Shown here: positions 35,816-44,000 of the stretch, one piece after another
Position numbering within the stretch: position 1 is the first letter of the stretch
Layout of the letters: each line of letters begins with the position of its first letter
Source of the DNA: Acidimicrobiales bacterium
GTDB lineage: Bacteria; Actinomycetota; Acidimicrobiia; Acidimicrobiales; SHLQ01
Direction of reading: 5' to 3'
NCBI GenBank assembly: GCA_020629635.1
Contig: JAHDCX010000003.1
Coordinates: 17,380-81,379 of the forward strand
DNA: 64,000 nt
Made by a program: the position numbers and the translations under genes
The notes under the pieces: model-generated
What the model was told of the DNA's origin: nothing
The model's database searches: none
What the model saw: only the letters and a program-made list of their open reading frames with translations

Positions 35816-37819
35816 ATGACCCTGCGGACGGCGGCCCGAGGCCTTGCGAGCCGAGCCCGCGACCGTGTTGTCGCCGCTCGTTCGGCCCGACCGCAGGCCC
35901 AGCCCGGGACCCGGATCCTCGTGCTCGACCCTCGGTTGGGCGCTTCCCGTCACGCCATCGGCGTGGTCCATCGCTGGGCGAGCGACCTCGACGCCGATCA
36001 ATCCCTCGCCATCACCTGCGATGGCGACTGGGCACTTCGTATCGTCGACGATCCGGCATCTGCGGCGCGCGGCCGAGCCGCCTCGGTCGACGAGGCCCTC
36101 GAGGCCGTGGAGCGCTTCGCCCCGCACCTCGTCGTCTTCCACGCCGGGCCCAACACCACTCCCCTCTTTGCGCTCGCCACCCGACTTCATCGACGCGGGG
36201 TACCGGTCACCCTCGCGATCGAGACCCTCTGGTACGAATCGCTCCGCGACACCTGGCCAGACCGCCACAACCACCAACGCGACCAGGTCGACGCCCTCGG
36301 CCGAGACGCCGCCCGCGTGGTCGCCTCGTCACCCGCCCTCGCCGAGGAGCTCGCCAGCCGCTGGGGCCGGCCCGTCGAGCGGTGGTCGCCGAGCTCGGCC
36401 GTCACCAGATCGGCAAAGGCGAGCACGAAGTCGGACACGTTGCTACGCGTCGCTGCGGCATCGACGGTGGAGTTCGGCACGGGCGGATCGTCGTTGCTCA
36501 TGGCCGCCGCCGCAGCGCACGCCGATCCGACCACACACCTTGCCGTCCGCACCCCAGCCGCCGGACTCGGCCACTCCCTCAGCGACATCCTCGAGACCTT
36601 CGATGGGGTCGACGTGACCCAGATCGACGGCGACAGCGGTGGCATCGAAGCCTTCTACGCTCACGCCGACGCGCTGTTGTTCTGCCAGGACTTCGCGGTG
36701 GGGCGAGGCCACACCGATCTTCTCGGCCATCCGGCGGCCCTTGGCCCGCTGCTCGATGCGGGGCGCCCGATCATCGCCGTCGGCCCCGCCGGCAACGACG
36801 CCATCGAATACCTCCGAAGCACCGGAGCGGCGCTCGTGGTCGACACGGCCGAACCGGCACGACTCAACTGGTGCTACGACGCACTCCGGACCCAGCCGGA
36901 GTATCGAACCAAGTTGGGCGCAGCGGCCCGCCGCGCCGCCACCGATCGCGCCGTCGAACAGCCGACCGTCGGCAGCTTCGCAACGCGCTCAAACACCCCG
37001 CCGGTCAGTGACGATTCGACGTTCGGTCGGCTGCGCGACCGCCACCTCGCCACGACGGCCGTCGTTGTCGGCAACGGCCCGTCGCTCAACGAGACCGACC
37101 TCGATCTGCTCGACGACCAGATCGTCCTCGGCTCCAACGCCATCCACCTCTTGTTCGACCGGGTGGCCTGGCGACCCACCTACTACTGCGCCGTCGACCC
37201 GCTGTACCTCCACGAACGCCACGAAGACATCGCCTCACTCCTCGAAACCAATCCGACGACAACCGGCATCTTTCCTGCACGAGTCCCCATGCACGACGGA
37301 TCCGCCAGGACCATCGAGCCACCCGAGCTGCTCGGGAACCTGCCCAACGCGCACTTTGTCGAACCCCTCGGCGAGATGTCGGCGACGTCACCGTTCGGCT
37401 CGTTCTCGACCGATCTGCGCGCCGGCATGGTGCAGCCCGCCACGGTCACGATCGCCCTGATGCAGATCGCCGCACACCTCGGCGTCGACCGAATCGTGCT
37501 CGTCGGCTGCGACACCAGCTACACGATCCCCGCATCGGCCAAGACGTCGGGTCCGCCCGTCCCCGGCCACGAGGACGCGCAGTTGATCATCACGTCCACC
37601 GACGACGACCCCAACCACTTCTCCCCCGACTATTTCGGGCGCGGTCGCACCTGGCATCACCCACGCGTCGACAACATGATCCGCCACTACGCCCTCGCCA
37701 GGGACGTGCTCCATATGCTGGGAGTCGACGTGATCAACGCAACGGCTGGCGGCAACCTCGAAGTCTTCCCACGGGCGGCACTCGCCGACGCGCTCCACCC
37801 CACAGACGAGGCCTCGTGA
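35816..37819 (+). CDS. Degenerate GT-B module fused to MptE-like/DUF115 domain
   Basis: A 667-residue paralogue of the protein at 24119-26083. The N-terminal half keeps the GT-B outline (TRILVLDPRLGASRHAIG; LGPLLDAGRPIIAVGP) but lacks a clear donor-site motif. The C-terminal half is nearly colinear with the paralogue: AVVVGNGPSLNETDLDLLD, LGSNAIHLLF, WRPTYYCAVD, VLVGCDTSYT and WHHPRVDNMIRHY. ATG 35816 was chosen because of the -10 box; the open frame runs back to 35027 antisense to another gene. Its stop overlaps the next gene in a GTGATGA junction. A role in transferring or activating an unusual acidic or pterin-like diphosphate-linked group is possible, but unproven. Confidence 0.75.
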   Translation: MTLRTAARGLASRARDRVVAARSARPQAQPGTRILVLDPRLGASRHAIGVVHRWASDLDADQSLAITCDGDWALRIVDDPASAARGRAASVDEALEAVERFAPHLVVFHAGPNTTPLFALATRLHRRGVPVTLAIETLWYESLRDTWPDRHNHQRDQVDALGRDAARVVASSPALAEELASRWGRPVERWSPSSAVTRSAKASTKSDTLLRVAAASTVEFGTGGSSLLMAAAAAHADPTTHLAVRTPAAGLGHSLSDILETFDGVDVTQIDGDSGGIEAFYAHADALLFCQDFAVGRGHTDLLGHPAALGPLLDAGRPIIAVGPAGNDAIEYLRSTGAALVVDTAEPARLNWCYDALRTQPEYRTKLGAAARRAATDRAVEQPTVGSFATRSNTPPVSDDSTFGRLRDRHLATTAVVVGNGPSLNETDLDLLDDQIVLGSNAIHLLFDRVAWRPTYYCAVDPLYLHERHEDIASLLETNPTTTGIFPARVPMHDGSARTIEPPELLGNLPNAHFVEPLGEMSATSPFGSFSTDLRAGMVQPATVTIALMQIAAHLGVDRIVLVGCDTSYTIPASAKTSGPPVPGHEDAQLIITSTDDDPNHFSPDYFGRGRTWHHPRVDNMIRHYALARDVLHMLGVDVINATAGGNLEVFPRAALADALHPTDEAS

Positions 37820-38574
37820 TGACCCCCAAACCCGACGTCACCACCGTCGACGGCGTCATCGCCTCCTACCCCCGATCCGGACGAACCTGGCTCGCCGGCA
37901 TGATCGGCGATGTTCTGCGCCAATCGCTGCAACTCCCCGTCGGGCACCGCTACTTCGTCAACACCGACGCCCAACAAGACCTCGAGGCGTTCTTCACCCA
38001 ATTCGGCCCCGACGCACCGCCGATCCCCGCGCGGCTCGCCACCCACAAGCTGAGCCACAGCACTCCCCGCGCCGATCACCTCGTGATCGTCGTCCGGGAC
38101 CCCTTCGACTCGCTCGTCAGCTACTACCACTACACCACCAAGCTCCGAGGCGAGTTCTCCGGAGACATGGACGACTTCCTCGGATCGAAGAACCACGGCG
38201 TGACCCGACTGGCCGAGTGGTTCAACAGCTGGGCCTCACGCAGGACCGCCGCCACGGTCGTCACCTACGAGCGCCTCCGGACCGACACGGCCGTGCAGCT
38301 CGGCCGGGCGCTCGACGGCCTCGGAATCGACCATGACGTCGACCTCGACGTCGTGGCGCGCCGATGGAACTTCGAGGATCGACAGGCTCGCGAGATCGAC
38401 CGAACCGGAGAATCCGATGTGGACTCACGGTTCGTGCGGCGCGGCGAGGTCGGCACCGGCCGACTCGAACTGTCCCCCGCCCAGATCGTCACCATCGAAA
38501 CCAACTTGGGCACGAACCTCACGGCTCAGGCTCGCGCCTGGATGAGTGACCTGTCCTACGAGATCGGTGCGTGA
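37819..38574 (+). CDS. Sulfotransferase (Sulfotransfer_1 type)
   Basis: A 251-residue enzyme with the classical eukaryotic-like sulfotransferase layout: the PAPS 5' loop VIASYPRSGRTWLAGMI, THKLSHS in the catalytic position, the 3'-phosphate motif VIVVRDPFDSLVSYYHY, a YERLR segment and a late RRGEVGTGR resembling the RKG-x-x-GxW loop, here without the Trp. It differs from the Stf0-like members nearby. ATG 37819 shares bases with the upstream stop; the GTG at 37816 is an alternative. It is the second gene of the operon headed by the GT-MptE fusion. Confidence 0.85.
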   Translation: MTPKPDVTTVDGVIASYPRSGRTWLAGMIGDVLRQSLQLPVGHRYFVNTDAQQDLEAFFTQFGPDAPPIPARLATHKLSHSTPRADHLVIVVRDPFDSLVSYYHYTTKLRGEFSGDMDDFLGSKNHGVTRLAEWFNSWASRRTAATVVTYERLRTDTAVQLGRALDGLGIDHDVDLDVVARRWNFEDRQAREIDRTGESDVDSRFVRRGEVGTGRLELSPAQIVTIETNLGTNLTAQARAWMSDLSYEIGA

Positions 38575-39026
38575 TGTTCGTCCTCGAACGGCTCCACGCA
38601 GACCACGTCCGCAAGATCCTCGTGTCGCCAGACCGCGCGGTCGTCTCGTCTCTCCTCGCCGACGTCTTCAGAGACCGCGCCTCACTCGACGCCGACAACC
38701 CCGAGTCCGAGCACCTCCGCGCGGCCGCCTACCGGCTCGACGCCAACCCGGAGACGTTCGACGGCATCATGACCCTCGCCGGTGAAGTGTTTCGGATTCG
38801 ACACGACCCCGAGGAGACCCAGCCATCTCCAACCGGCCGACGGCTCCGGAAGCGCTTGGTGCGCAACCTCCGGGCGACCGCCGACAAGACCTGGGTCCCG
38901 TCCAACGCTGCCCTGGCCGTGCAGCGCGCCAACGCCGAAGAAGACACCTTCGACGTTCGGCCCGCACCCCTCGACGAAGAATTCCTTCTCGACGGCGAAG
39001 CGTTCGAGATCGGCCGAGACCAATGA
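38574..39026 (+). CDS. Protein of unknown function
   Basis: A 150-residue soluble protein starting MFVLERLHADHVRKIL. It has an acidic-helical N-terminal half, an RRLRKRLVRNLR basic patch in the middle and an acidic C-terminus. No domain is recognised. It overlaps the sulfotransferase stop (TGATG) and its own stop overlaps the next gene as ATGA, so it is tightly coupled to both. The position suggests an accessory to the ABC-like membrane protein or sulfotransferase. Confidence 0.6.
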   Translation: MFVLERLHADHVRKILVSPDRAVVSSLLADVFRDRASLDADNPESEHLRAAAYRLDANPETFDGIMTLAGEVFRIRHDPEETQPSPTGRRLRKRLVRNLRATADKTWVPSNAALAVQRANAEEDTFDVRPAPLDEEFLLDGEAFEIGRDQ

Positions 39027-40627
39027 CCGCGCCAGAGTCGACCACGTCGAACAACGATCGATCCAGCCAGCTCGCCGAGGTCGTGATCGCGTCTCGCTGG
39101 CTCGCCGAAGGCGTCGTCCGTCGCAATCCGCTCCGCATGGCGCTCATCTCGCTCGCCGCCCTCGCCGGGGCATTCGGCACCGCGTTCGGCACGCTCGCCG
39201 TCATCTTCTACCTGCGCGCCGCAGCCGGCGATGGCTCGCTCGGACCGTTCGCCATCGAGATCGGCGACCCGACCGACCCGATCACCGCCGGCACTTTCCT
39301 GATCGGACTCGTCATCGTCGTGTGCATTGCCGCCTGGGCGGTCTGGTGGAGCGACCGGGCCATCGCCGAGCTCGCCCGAAAACAGGCCGCCCGCATTCGC
39401 ACGATGATCGTCTCGCTGCTCGGCGATCCGGCAAGCGCCGGGTGGCAGAGCGCCGTCGAACATCGCCGCCCTGCGCAGCTCCTCTACCAGGCGATGGTGG
39501 CGCGCGTCCGCAGCTCGACCATCGCCATCACCGAAATTCTCGGACTCGGCCCGGCCATCCTCACGCTCGTCGTCTCGCTGATCGTCATGGTCGTCATCGA
39601 CCCGTTCGCCACGTTCCTCGCCCTCCCGATCGCCGGTCTCTTCGGTGTGATCGGGGAGCGAATCAACCGAGAGGTCGCCAGCCTCACGCAGACGTACGAC
39701 GGCCGACTCGAACGCACGCGTGACCAACTGGTCGAACAGCTCGAAGATCTCTCGGAGGGCTATATCGGCGCCGACGAAGTGTCCTTCTCCCGAGCCGACA
39801 CCGACGACAGCCTCTTCCACGACCGCCAGCTCGCCAGCACCAAACTCCAAGCACTCAGCCTCGTCAACGGCGCGTTCATGTTCGCCGTCATCGCCGCGTA
39901 CTTCATCCTCGTCGACGGGATCGAAGACTTCTCGATCGAGTTGCTCATCGCCTACACGTTCGCCGTGCGATTCGCCGCCCGCTCCGTCCAACAGACCTTC
40001 CGGGCGATGGTGCAGGTGAGTCGACGCCTCGAAGAGATCCGAACCGTCCACACGTTCATCGCCACCGTCGACGCACACCGGTACGAACGCACCATCCGCG
40101 CAGAGACCGCCGACGAGCTCCCCACGACCCTCTCGATCGATGTTGGCCACGGGTCGACCTGGACGATCGACCGCAAACGCCCCATGCTCGTCCTCATCAA
40201 CCGGCCACCCGACGACTCCGAAGCCTGGACCGTCCTCCACGTCGTCGAAACCGCCGCGGCGACCGACGGACTCGACCTCATCGGCTCCGCCCGGATCGTC
40301 GAAGTCACCGAAGACAACCCCGTGCCCGACATGTTGGCCTCCGAGCCCGTCCGGGTGATCGTCACCGACGACCCGAGCCCGCTCGTCTCCGAATCCCGTC
40401 AGGCGTTCACGTTCATCGTGCACAACCGACCCAAACTCGTGCTCGCCAAAGCCACCCAAGACCTCGCCGACCGGTTCGGCGGCGTGCTCGTGATCGTCGG
40501 CGACGAAATCGTGTGGTCCGGCACCGTCGCCCAAGCCAAGCCCCGGGCCGACCACATCCGAGATCTGCTCAAGCCCCGTAACGCACGAGCCCGAGCTTCC
40601 ACAACGCCTGGTAAAGCGACGCCGTGA
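39023..40627 (+). CDS. ABC-exporter-like membrane protein without ATPase motifs
   Basis: A 534-residue protein. Residues about 20-350 look like the six-helix transmembrane domain of type IV ABC exporters, with hydrophobic segments at about 40-65, 88-112, 170-200 and 280-330 and the linking EGYIGADEVSFSRADTDDS and VSRRLEEIRTVHTFIA helices. Where the ATPase should follow (about 365-515) strands are visible (RPMLVLINRPPDD, RVIVTDDPSPL, VLVIVGDEIVWSGT), but there is no GxxGxGKS Walker A, no LSGGQ and no Walker B DE. It may be a pseudo-transporter, a scaffold or half of a heterodimer. The gene ends by overlapping the convergent GT2 gene by 59 nt. Confidence 0.65.
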   Translation: MTAPESTTSNNDRSSQLAEVVIASRWLAEGVVRRNPLRMALISLAALAGAFGTAFGTLAVIFYLRAAAGDGSLGPFAIEIGDPTDPITAGTFLIGLVIVVCIAAWAVWWSDRAIAELARKQAARIRTMIVSLLGDPASAGWQSAVEHRRPAQLLYQAMVARVRSSTIAITEILGLGPAILTLVVSLIVMVVIDPFATFLALPIAGLFGVIGERINREVASLTQTYDGRLERTRDQLVEQLEDLSEGYIGADEVSFSRADTDDSLFHDRQLASTKLQALSLVNGAFMFAVIAAYFILVDGIEDFSIELLIAYTFAVRFAARSVQQTFRAMVQVSRRLEEIRTVHTFIATVDAHRYERTIRAETADELPTTLSIDVGHGSTWTIDRKRPMLVLINRPPDDSEAWTVLHVVETAAATDGLDLIGSARIVEVTEDNPVPDMLASEPVRVIVTDDPSPLVSESRQAFTFIVHNRPKLVLAKATQDLADRFGGVLVIVGDEIVWSGTVAQAKPRADHIRDLLKPRNARARASTTPGKATP

Positions 40628-41468
40628 CCAAATAGGGCCGGACGTGCCCGTGGATCTCCGGATGCCCCACCGAGCGACCGAGCATTCGCTCCCGGAGCCG
40701 CATCATCTCGTCCTCGCCCGTCGACGCCATCTGCGCGGACGTCTTCTGAGACTCATGCACCCGGAAGCCGCCCAGGAACCGAGGGATTCGGGCAAATCGG
40801 GCGCCGGCGTCACGGAAGCGGGCGATCAGGTCCCAGTCGACCGCAAACCGGAACGACTCGTCGATCTCACCGCCGGCCGCTTCCCAGATCTCCCGACGCC
40901 AAAACATCGTCTCCTGCGGGATGTAGTCCGCCCATCGCAAGATGTCGTCGTCATGAGGCGGCATGATCCACCGCCCGATGTCGCGACCCTCGGCGTCCAC
41001 GATGATTCGATGCCCGTACACGACGTCGATGTCGGGCCGTGCGGCAAACACGTCGGCGACGGCAGCCAGCGCTCCGGGCAGGAGCAGATCGTCGCTGTTG
41101 AGCCACCCCATCACGTCGCCGTCGACCCGGGCGAAACCACGATTGATTGCGTTCGCCTGACCCGAATCCGCCTCGATCACCGTCTGCACACCCCGCGCAC
41201 CCCACCGGTCGAGGACCGCTGCCGTCGAGTCGGTCGAACCGCCGTCCTGCACGACGTAGTCGAGCGACCGATACCCCTGACGCATGACACTGGCGATCGT
41301 CGCATCGACGAAGTCGCCCTGCTCGAACGACGGCGTCACCATCGCAATCGACGGCCCACCCGGGACCGGCATCGAGGGGCGCCCCCACTCGAGCGGAAGC
41401 GGCTGTGGCGCATACTGGTGCAACCGGCCGAGCCCGGTCCGCCACGTGGCAACGCGTCGTGCACCCAT
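40569..41468 (-). CDS. Glycosyltransferase family 2
   Basis: A 299-residue GT-A enzyme: SIAMVTPSFEQGDFVDATI, DYVVQDGGSTDSTAAVLDR, ADSGQANAINRGFAR and the WLNSDDLLLPGAL form of DxD. This subgroup (VxQDGGSTDxT and SGQANAINxG) is common in capsule loci. Arg/Trp-containing QETMFWRREIWEAAG and AVDWDLIARF follow in the acceptor part. ATG 41468 is fixed by a -10 box 7 nt upstream; an in-frame start at 41531 would overlap the divergent rmd gene. It overlaps the convergent ABC-like gene by 59 nt. Confidence 0.86.
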   Translation of the reverse strand: MGARRVATWRTGLGRLHQYAPQPLPLEWGRPSMPVPGGPSIAMVTPSFEQGDFVDATIASVMRQGYRSLDYVVQDGGSTDSTAAVLDRWGARGVQTVIEADSGQANAINRGFARVDGDVMGWLNSDDLLLPGALAAVADVFAARPDIDVVYGHRIIVDAEGRDIGRWIMPPHDDDILRWADYIPQETMFWRREIWEAAGGEIDESFRFAVDWDLIARFRDAGARFARIPRFLGGFRVHESQKTSAQMASTGEDEMMRLRERMLGRSVGHPEIHGHVRPYLVTASLYQALWKLGLVRYGA

Positions 41469-41475
41469 GCCGGCG

Positions 41476-41481
41476 AGACTA
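41476..41481 (-). promoter_or_regulatory. -10 box (TAGTCT), leaderless start of GT2
   Basis: TAGTCT on the minus strand ends 7 nt before ATG 41468; it is divergent from the rmd box 28 nt away. Confidence 0.55.
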
Positions 41482-41509
41482 CGGATTCGGGCCACCCAAC
41501 CGGTGGAGC

Positions 41510-41515
41510 TACGCT
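41510..41515 (+). promoter_or_regulatory. -10 box (TACGCT), leaderless start of rmd
   Basis: TACGCT ends 6 nt before ATG 41522. Confidence 0.55.
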
Positions 41516-41521
41516 CCGGGC

Positions 41522-42445
41522 ATGCGGGCACTCGTCACCGGAAGCTCCGGCTTCGTCGGCCAACATCTCGTCACCCATCTCCGTGCCCAAGGAGACGACG
41601 TCGTTGCGCTCGACCGCACCGACGGCATCGACATCCGCAACCGAGACGCCATCCACGCTGCGATCGCGGCCGCCGGACCAGACGTCGTCTACCACCTCGC
41701 CGGCCAAAGTGACGTCGCCGCGTCCTGGCAAAACCGCAAGGAAACCGAAGGCATCAACGTCGAAGGCACCCACAACGTCGCCGAAGCAAGCGCAGCGGCC
41801 GGCGTGCACCGACTCCTCGTCGTCAGTTCGGCGCTCGTCTACGGACACGTCGAAGCGTCCAGCCTTCCGATCGACGAAGACCGGCCCACCCAGCCCGTCA
41901 GCCCGTACGCGGCGAGCAAGGTCGGCGCCGAATCGGTTGCCTCCGTCGTCGGACGCACCACCGACCTCGATGTCGTCATCGCCCGACCGTTCAACCACAT
42001 CGGCCCGGGGCAGCGCACCAACTTCGTCGCCTCCGGCCTCGCACAACGGATCGCCAAGGCGGCCGCCGACGGCGCCGACTCGATCGAAGCTGGATCGCTC
42101 TCTCCCACACGGGACTTTCTCGACGTGCGAGACGTCGTTCGGGCGTACCGGATGATGATGGTGTCGCCTGACACCAGCGGCGTCTACAACGTGTGCTCCG
42201 GCCTCGAGACGTCGATCGAAGAGATCGCCCATCAGCTCATCGACATCTCCGGCGCCAACATCCGTCTCGACGTGGCCGAACATCTGCTGCGCCCCACCGA
42301 TCTGCCACGGATCTGCGGCGACAACCGGCGACTGCGCACCGACACCGGCTGGCAGCCCCAAGTCTCGCTCGAGGCCTCGCTGGCCGACGTCTATCGAGAG
42401 CAAGCCCAGCAGGTCGAAGCGGACCGCCGTTCCGAGCCCCGCTGA
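41522..42445 (+). CDS. rmd: GDP-6-deoxy-4-keto-D-mannose reductase (GDP-D-rhamnose synthesis)
   Basis: A 307-residue reductase of the extended SDR family. It has VTGSSGFVGQHLVTHLRAQGDD, VVYHLAGQSDVAASW, VVSSALVYG, the catalytic SPYAASKVGAE (YxxxK), ARPFNHIGPGQ, LSPTRDFLDVRDVVRAY and YNVCSG, all as in Rmd. It reduces the Gmd product to GDP-D-rhamnose. dTDP-4-dehydrorhamnose reductase is less likely because the HIGPGQ and LLRPTD motifs are those of Rmd. Start set by the -10 box; the longer frame to 41405 overlaps the divergent gene. Confidence 0.83.
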   Translation: MRALVTGSSGFVGQHLVTHLRAQGDDVVALDRTDGIDIRNRDAIHAAIAAAGPDVVYHLAGQSDVAASWQNRKETEGINVEGTHNVAEASAAAGVHRLLVVSSALVYGHVEASSLPIDEDRPTQPVSPYAASKVGAESVASVVGRTTDLDVVIARPFNHIGPGQRTNFVASGLAQRIAKAAADGADSIEAGSLSPTRDFLDVRDVVRAYRMMMVSPDTSGVYNVCSGLETSIEEIAHQLIDISGANIRLDVAEHLLRPTDLPRICGDNRRLRTDTGWQPQVSLEASLADVYREQAQQVEADRRSEPR

Positions 42446-42493
42446 CCCACCCTCACCCCCGGACCCTCACCCCACACAGCACCGCGGACGCAG

Positions 42494-42499
42494 TAGTAT
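42494..42499 (+). promoter_or_regulatory. -10 box (TAGTAT), leaderless start of propeller lipoprotein
   Basis: TAGTAT ends 7 nt before ATG 42507; no Shine-Dalgarno is present. Confidence 0.55.
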
Positions 42500-42506
42500 C
42501 TCGGGG

Positions 42507-43991
42507 ATGGGCGAACGTTGCCGAATGGCAGCGTTGGGGGCGACGTTCGCCCTGCTCGTCGCCGCCTGCGCTGCCGACGATGCATCCCGAATCACCCGAC
42601 CGTCCCCACAGCCGGTCGACCCCGCCGCCAACTCGGCGACCGCCGAGCCGGTGGGCACCTCGACGACCCCCGGCGACCCCGGACCCGACGTCGACGCCGC
42701 CATCGTCTTCCCCGAAACGCTCGCCGACGCAAGCTTCGTCGACCGTACGACCGCTCGCGGCAAGTGCATCGGTGGCGATGAGTCACAGCTGTCCCTCTTC
42801 GACTCCCGAGACGGCACGCCCCTGTGGGAATTCCCCATCCCGCGCCCGGGAGGCCTGAGCACCCATGTCGGTGACATCGTCCACGTCTCGTTCGCCTGGG
42901 ACACCGAACAACCACCCGGAATCGGCACCATCGACCTCGCCAGCAAGCGGCCACTCTGGCAACACTTCCTCCCCGAAACACCCCAACAGCTCGAACGACG
43001 CGGCGACCAACTCATCGTCTCGATGCGATCGTCGCTCCTGTCCCTCGACGCCCACACCGGCGAGATCCTCTGGGACACCTCCGACGAGTTCGCCTTCGAG
43101 CGACTCCTCCTCGACGACACGCTCGCGTACGTGCTCACGACCGTGGGCGTCACCGGCATCGACCTCCAGACCGGCGAACGCATCTGGACCGTGCCGCTCG
43201 AAGACGCCGACAACCTGGCCGCACACAGCGGCTTCCTCGTGGTCACCGCCGGCCCACGCGTCCTCGGGATCGACCTGACCGAACAAGTGCTGCGCTGGAC
43301 CACCAACGTCGACCGACTCCGAGCAGGAGAGATCCACCTCACCGAGTCGGCCGTCGTCGTCGAAGCCTCTCCCGCCGCAGCGCCCTCCGGCGGCCGAATC
43401 ACCCTCGACCGGACCACCGGCGCCGCCCTTCAGAGGATCGAACACACCTCCGCGATCCACATCGACGATGCCGGCAACATCATCACCACCACCGTGAACC
43501 CGGAAGGACGACCAGGACTCCCCTACCTCGTCGGCGCAATCGACCCCGTGACCGGCGTTCCGTTGTGGCAGAGCGGAGCGACCGCACCGCTGCGATCGAG
43601 CCTGCTGGGCGCGTCTGGACAACAGATCGTCATCAACGACCCCCACCCCGCCATCTCCGGCGTCGACCGGCTCCGGCTCCTCGACACCACCACCGGCGAC
43701 GCCATCTGGGAAACCGCAACCATCGAAGAATGGGACGGCGCACTCGTCGAGCTCGGCGCCTTCGTGTCTCTCCACCGCACCGTCGACACGCTCGCCGGCG
43801 ACCGCGGCCTGGCCGGAGTCGTCTTCTCCAACAATCGCTCGATCATCGTGACCGAAGGCGACGGGATCGAACAGCCGCCCACGCTCACCCCCCACGGTCT
43901 CCTCGTCATCTCGGGCGAGCAGGCCAACACCTGTGTCGGACGTCAGCTGGGCGAACCCGGCCGGGTGCCCCGAGTCGACGAACCTGCCTGA
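42507..43991 (+). CDS. PQQ-like beta-propeller lipoprotein
   Basis: A 494-residue exported lipoprotein. The signal peptide ends in lipobox LVAAC (Cys21), followed by a Pro/Thr-rich linker. The body is a beta-propeller with repeats of the DxxTGxxxW type: LDAHTGEILWDTS, IDLQTGERIWTVP, IDPVTGVPLWQSG and LDTTTGDAIWETA. Such PQQ-like propellers act as scaffolds or binders outside the membrane rather than as enzymes. Its place among glycan genes suggests binding of polymer or export machinery (inference). Convergent with galE, 9 nt apart. Confidence 0.8.
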   Translation: MGERCRMAALGATFALLVAACAADDASRITRPSPQPVDPAANSATAEPVGTSTTPGDPGPDVDAAIVFPETLADASFVDRTTARGKCIGGDESQLSLFDSRDGTPLWEFPIPRPGGLSTHVGDIVHVSFAWDTEQPPGIGTIDLASKRPLWQHFLPETPQQLERRGDQLIVSMRSSLLSLDAHTGEILWDTSDEFAFERLLLDDTLAYVLTTVGVTGIDLQTGERIWTVPLEDADNLAAHSGFLVVTAGPRVLGIDLTEQVLRWTTNVDRLRAGEIHLTESAVVVEASPAAAPSGGRITLDRTTGAALQRIEHTSAIHIDDAGNIITTTVNPEGRPGLPYLVGAIDPVTGVPLWQSGATAPLRSSLLGASGQQIVINDPHPAISGVDRLRLLDTTTGDAIWETATIEEWDGALVELGAFVSLHRTVDTLAGDRGLAGVVFSNNRSIIVTEGDGIEQPPTLTPHGLLVISGEQANTCVGRQLGEPGRVPRVDEPA

Positions 43992-44000
43992 ACCCGCGAC

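Noticed and set aside
38729..40555. A 608-residue acidic minus-strand frame
   Set aside because: It is antisense to the ABC-like gene, of Gly/Glu/Asp-rich shadow composition, with no domain.
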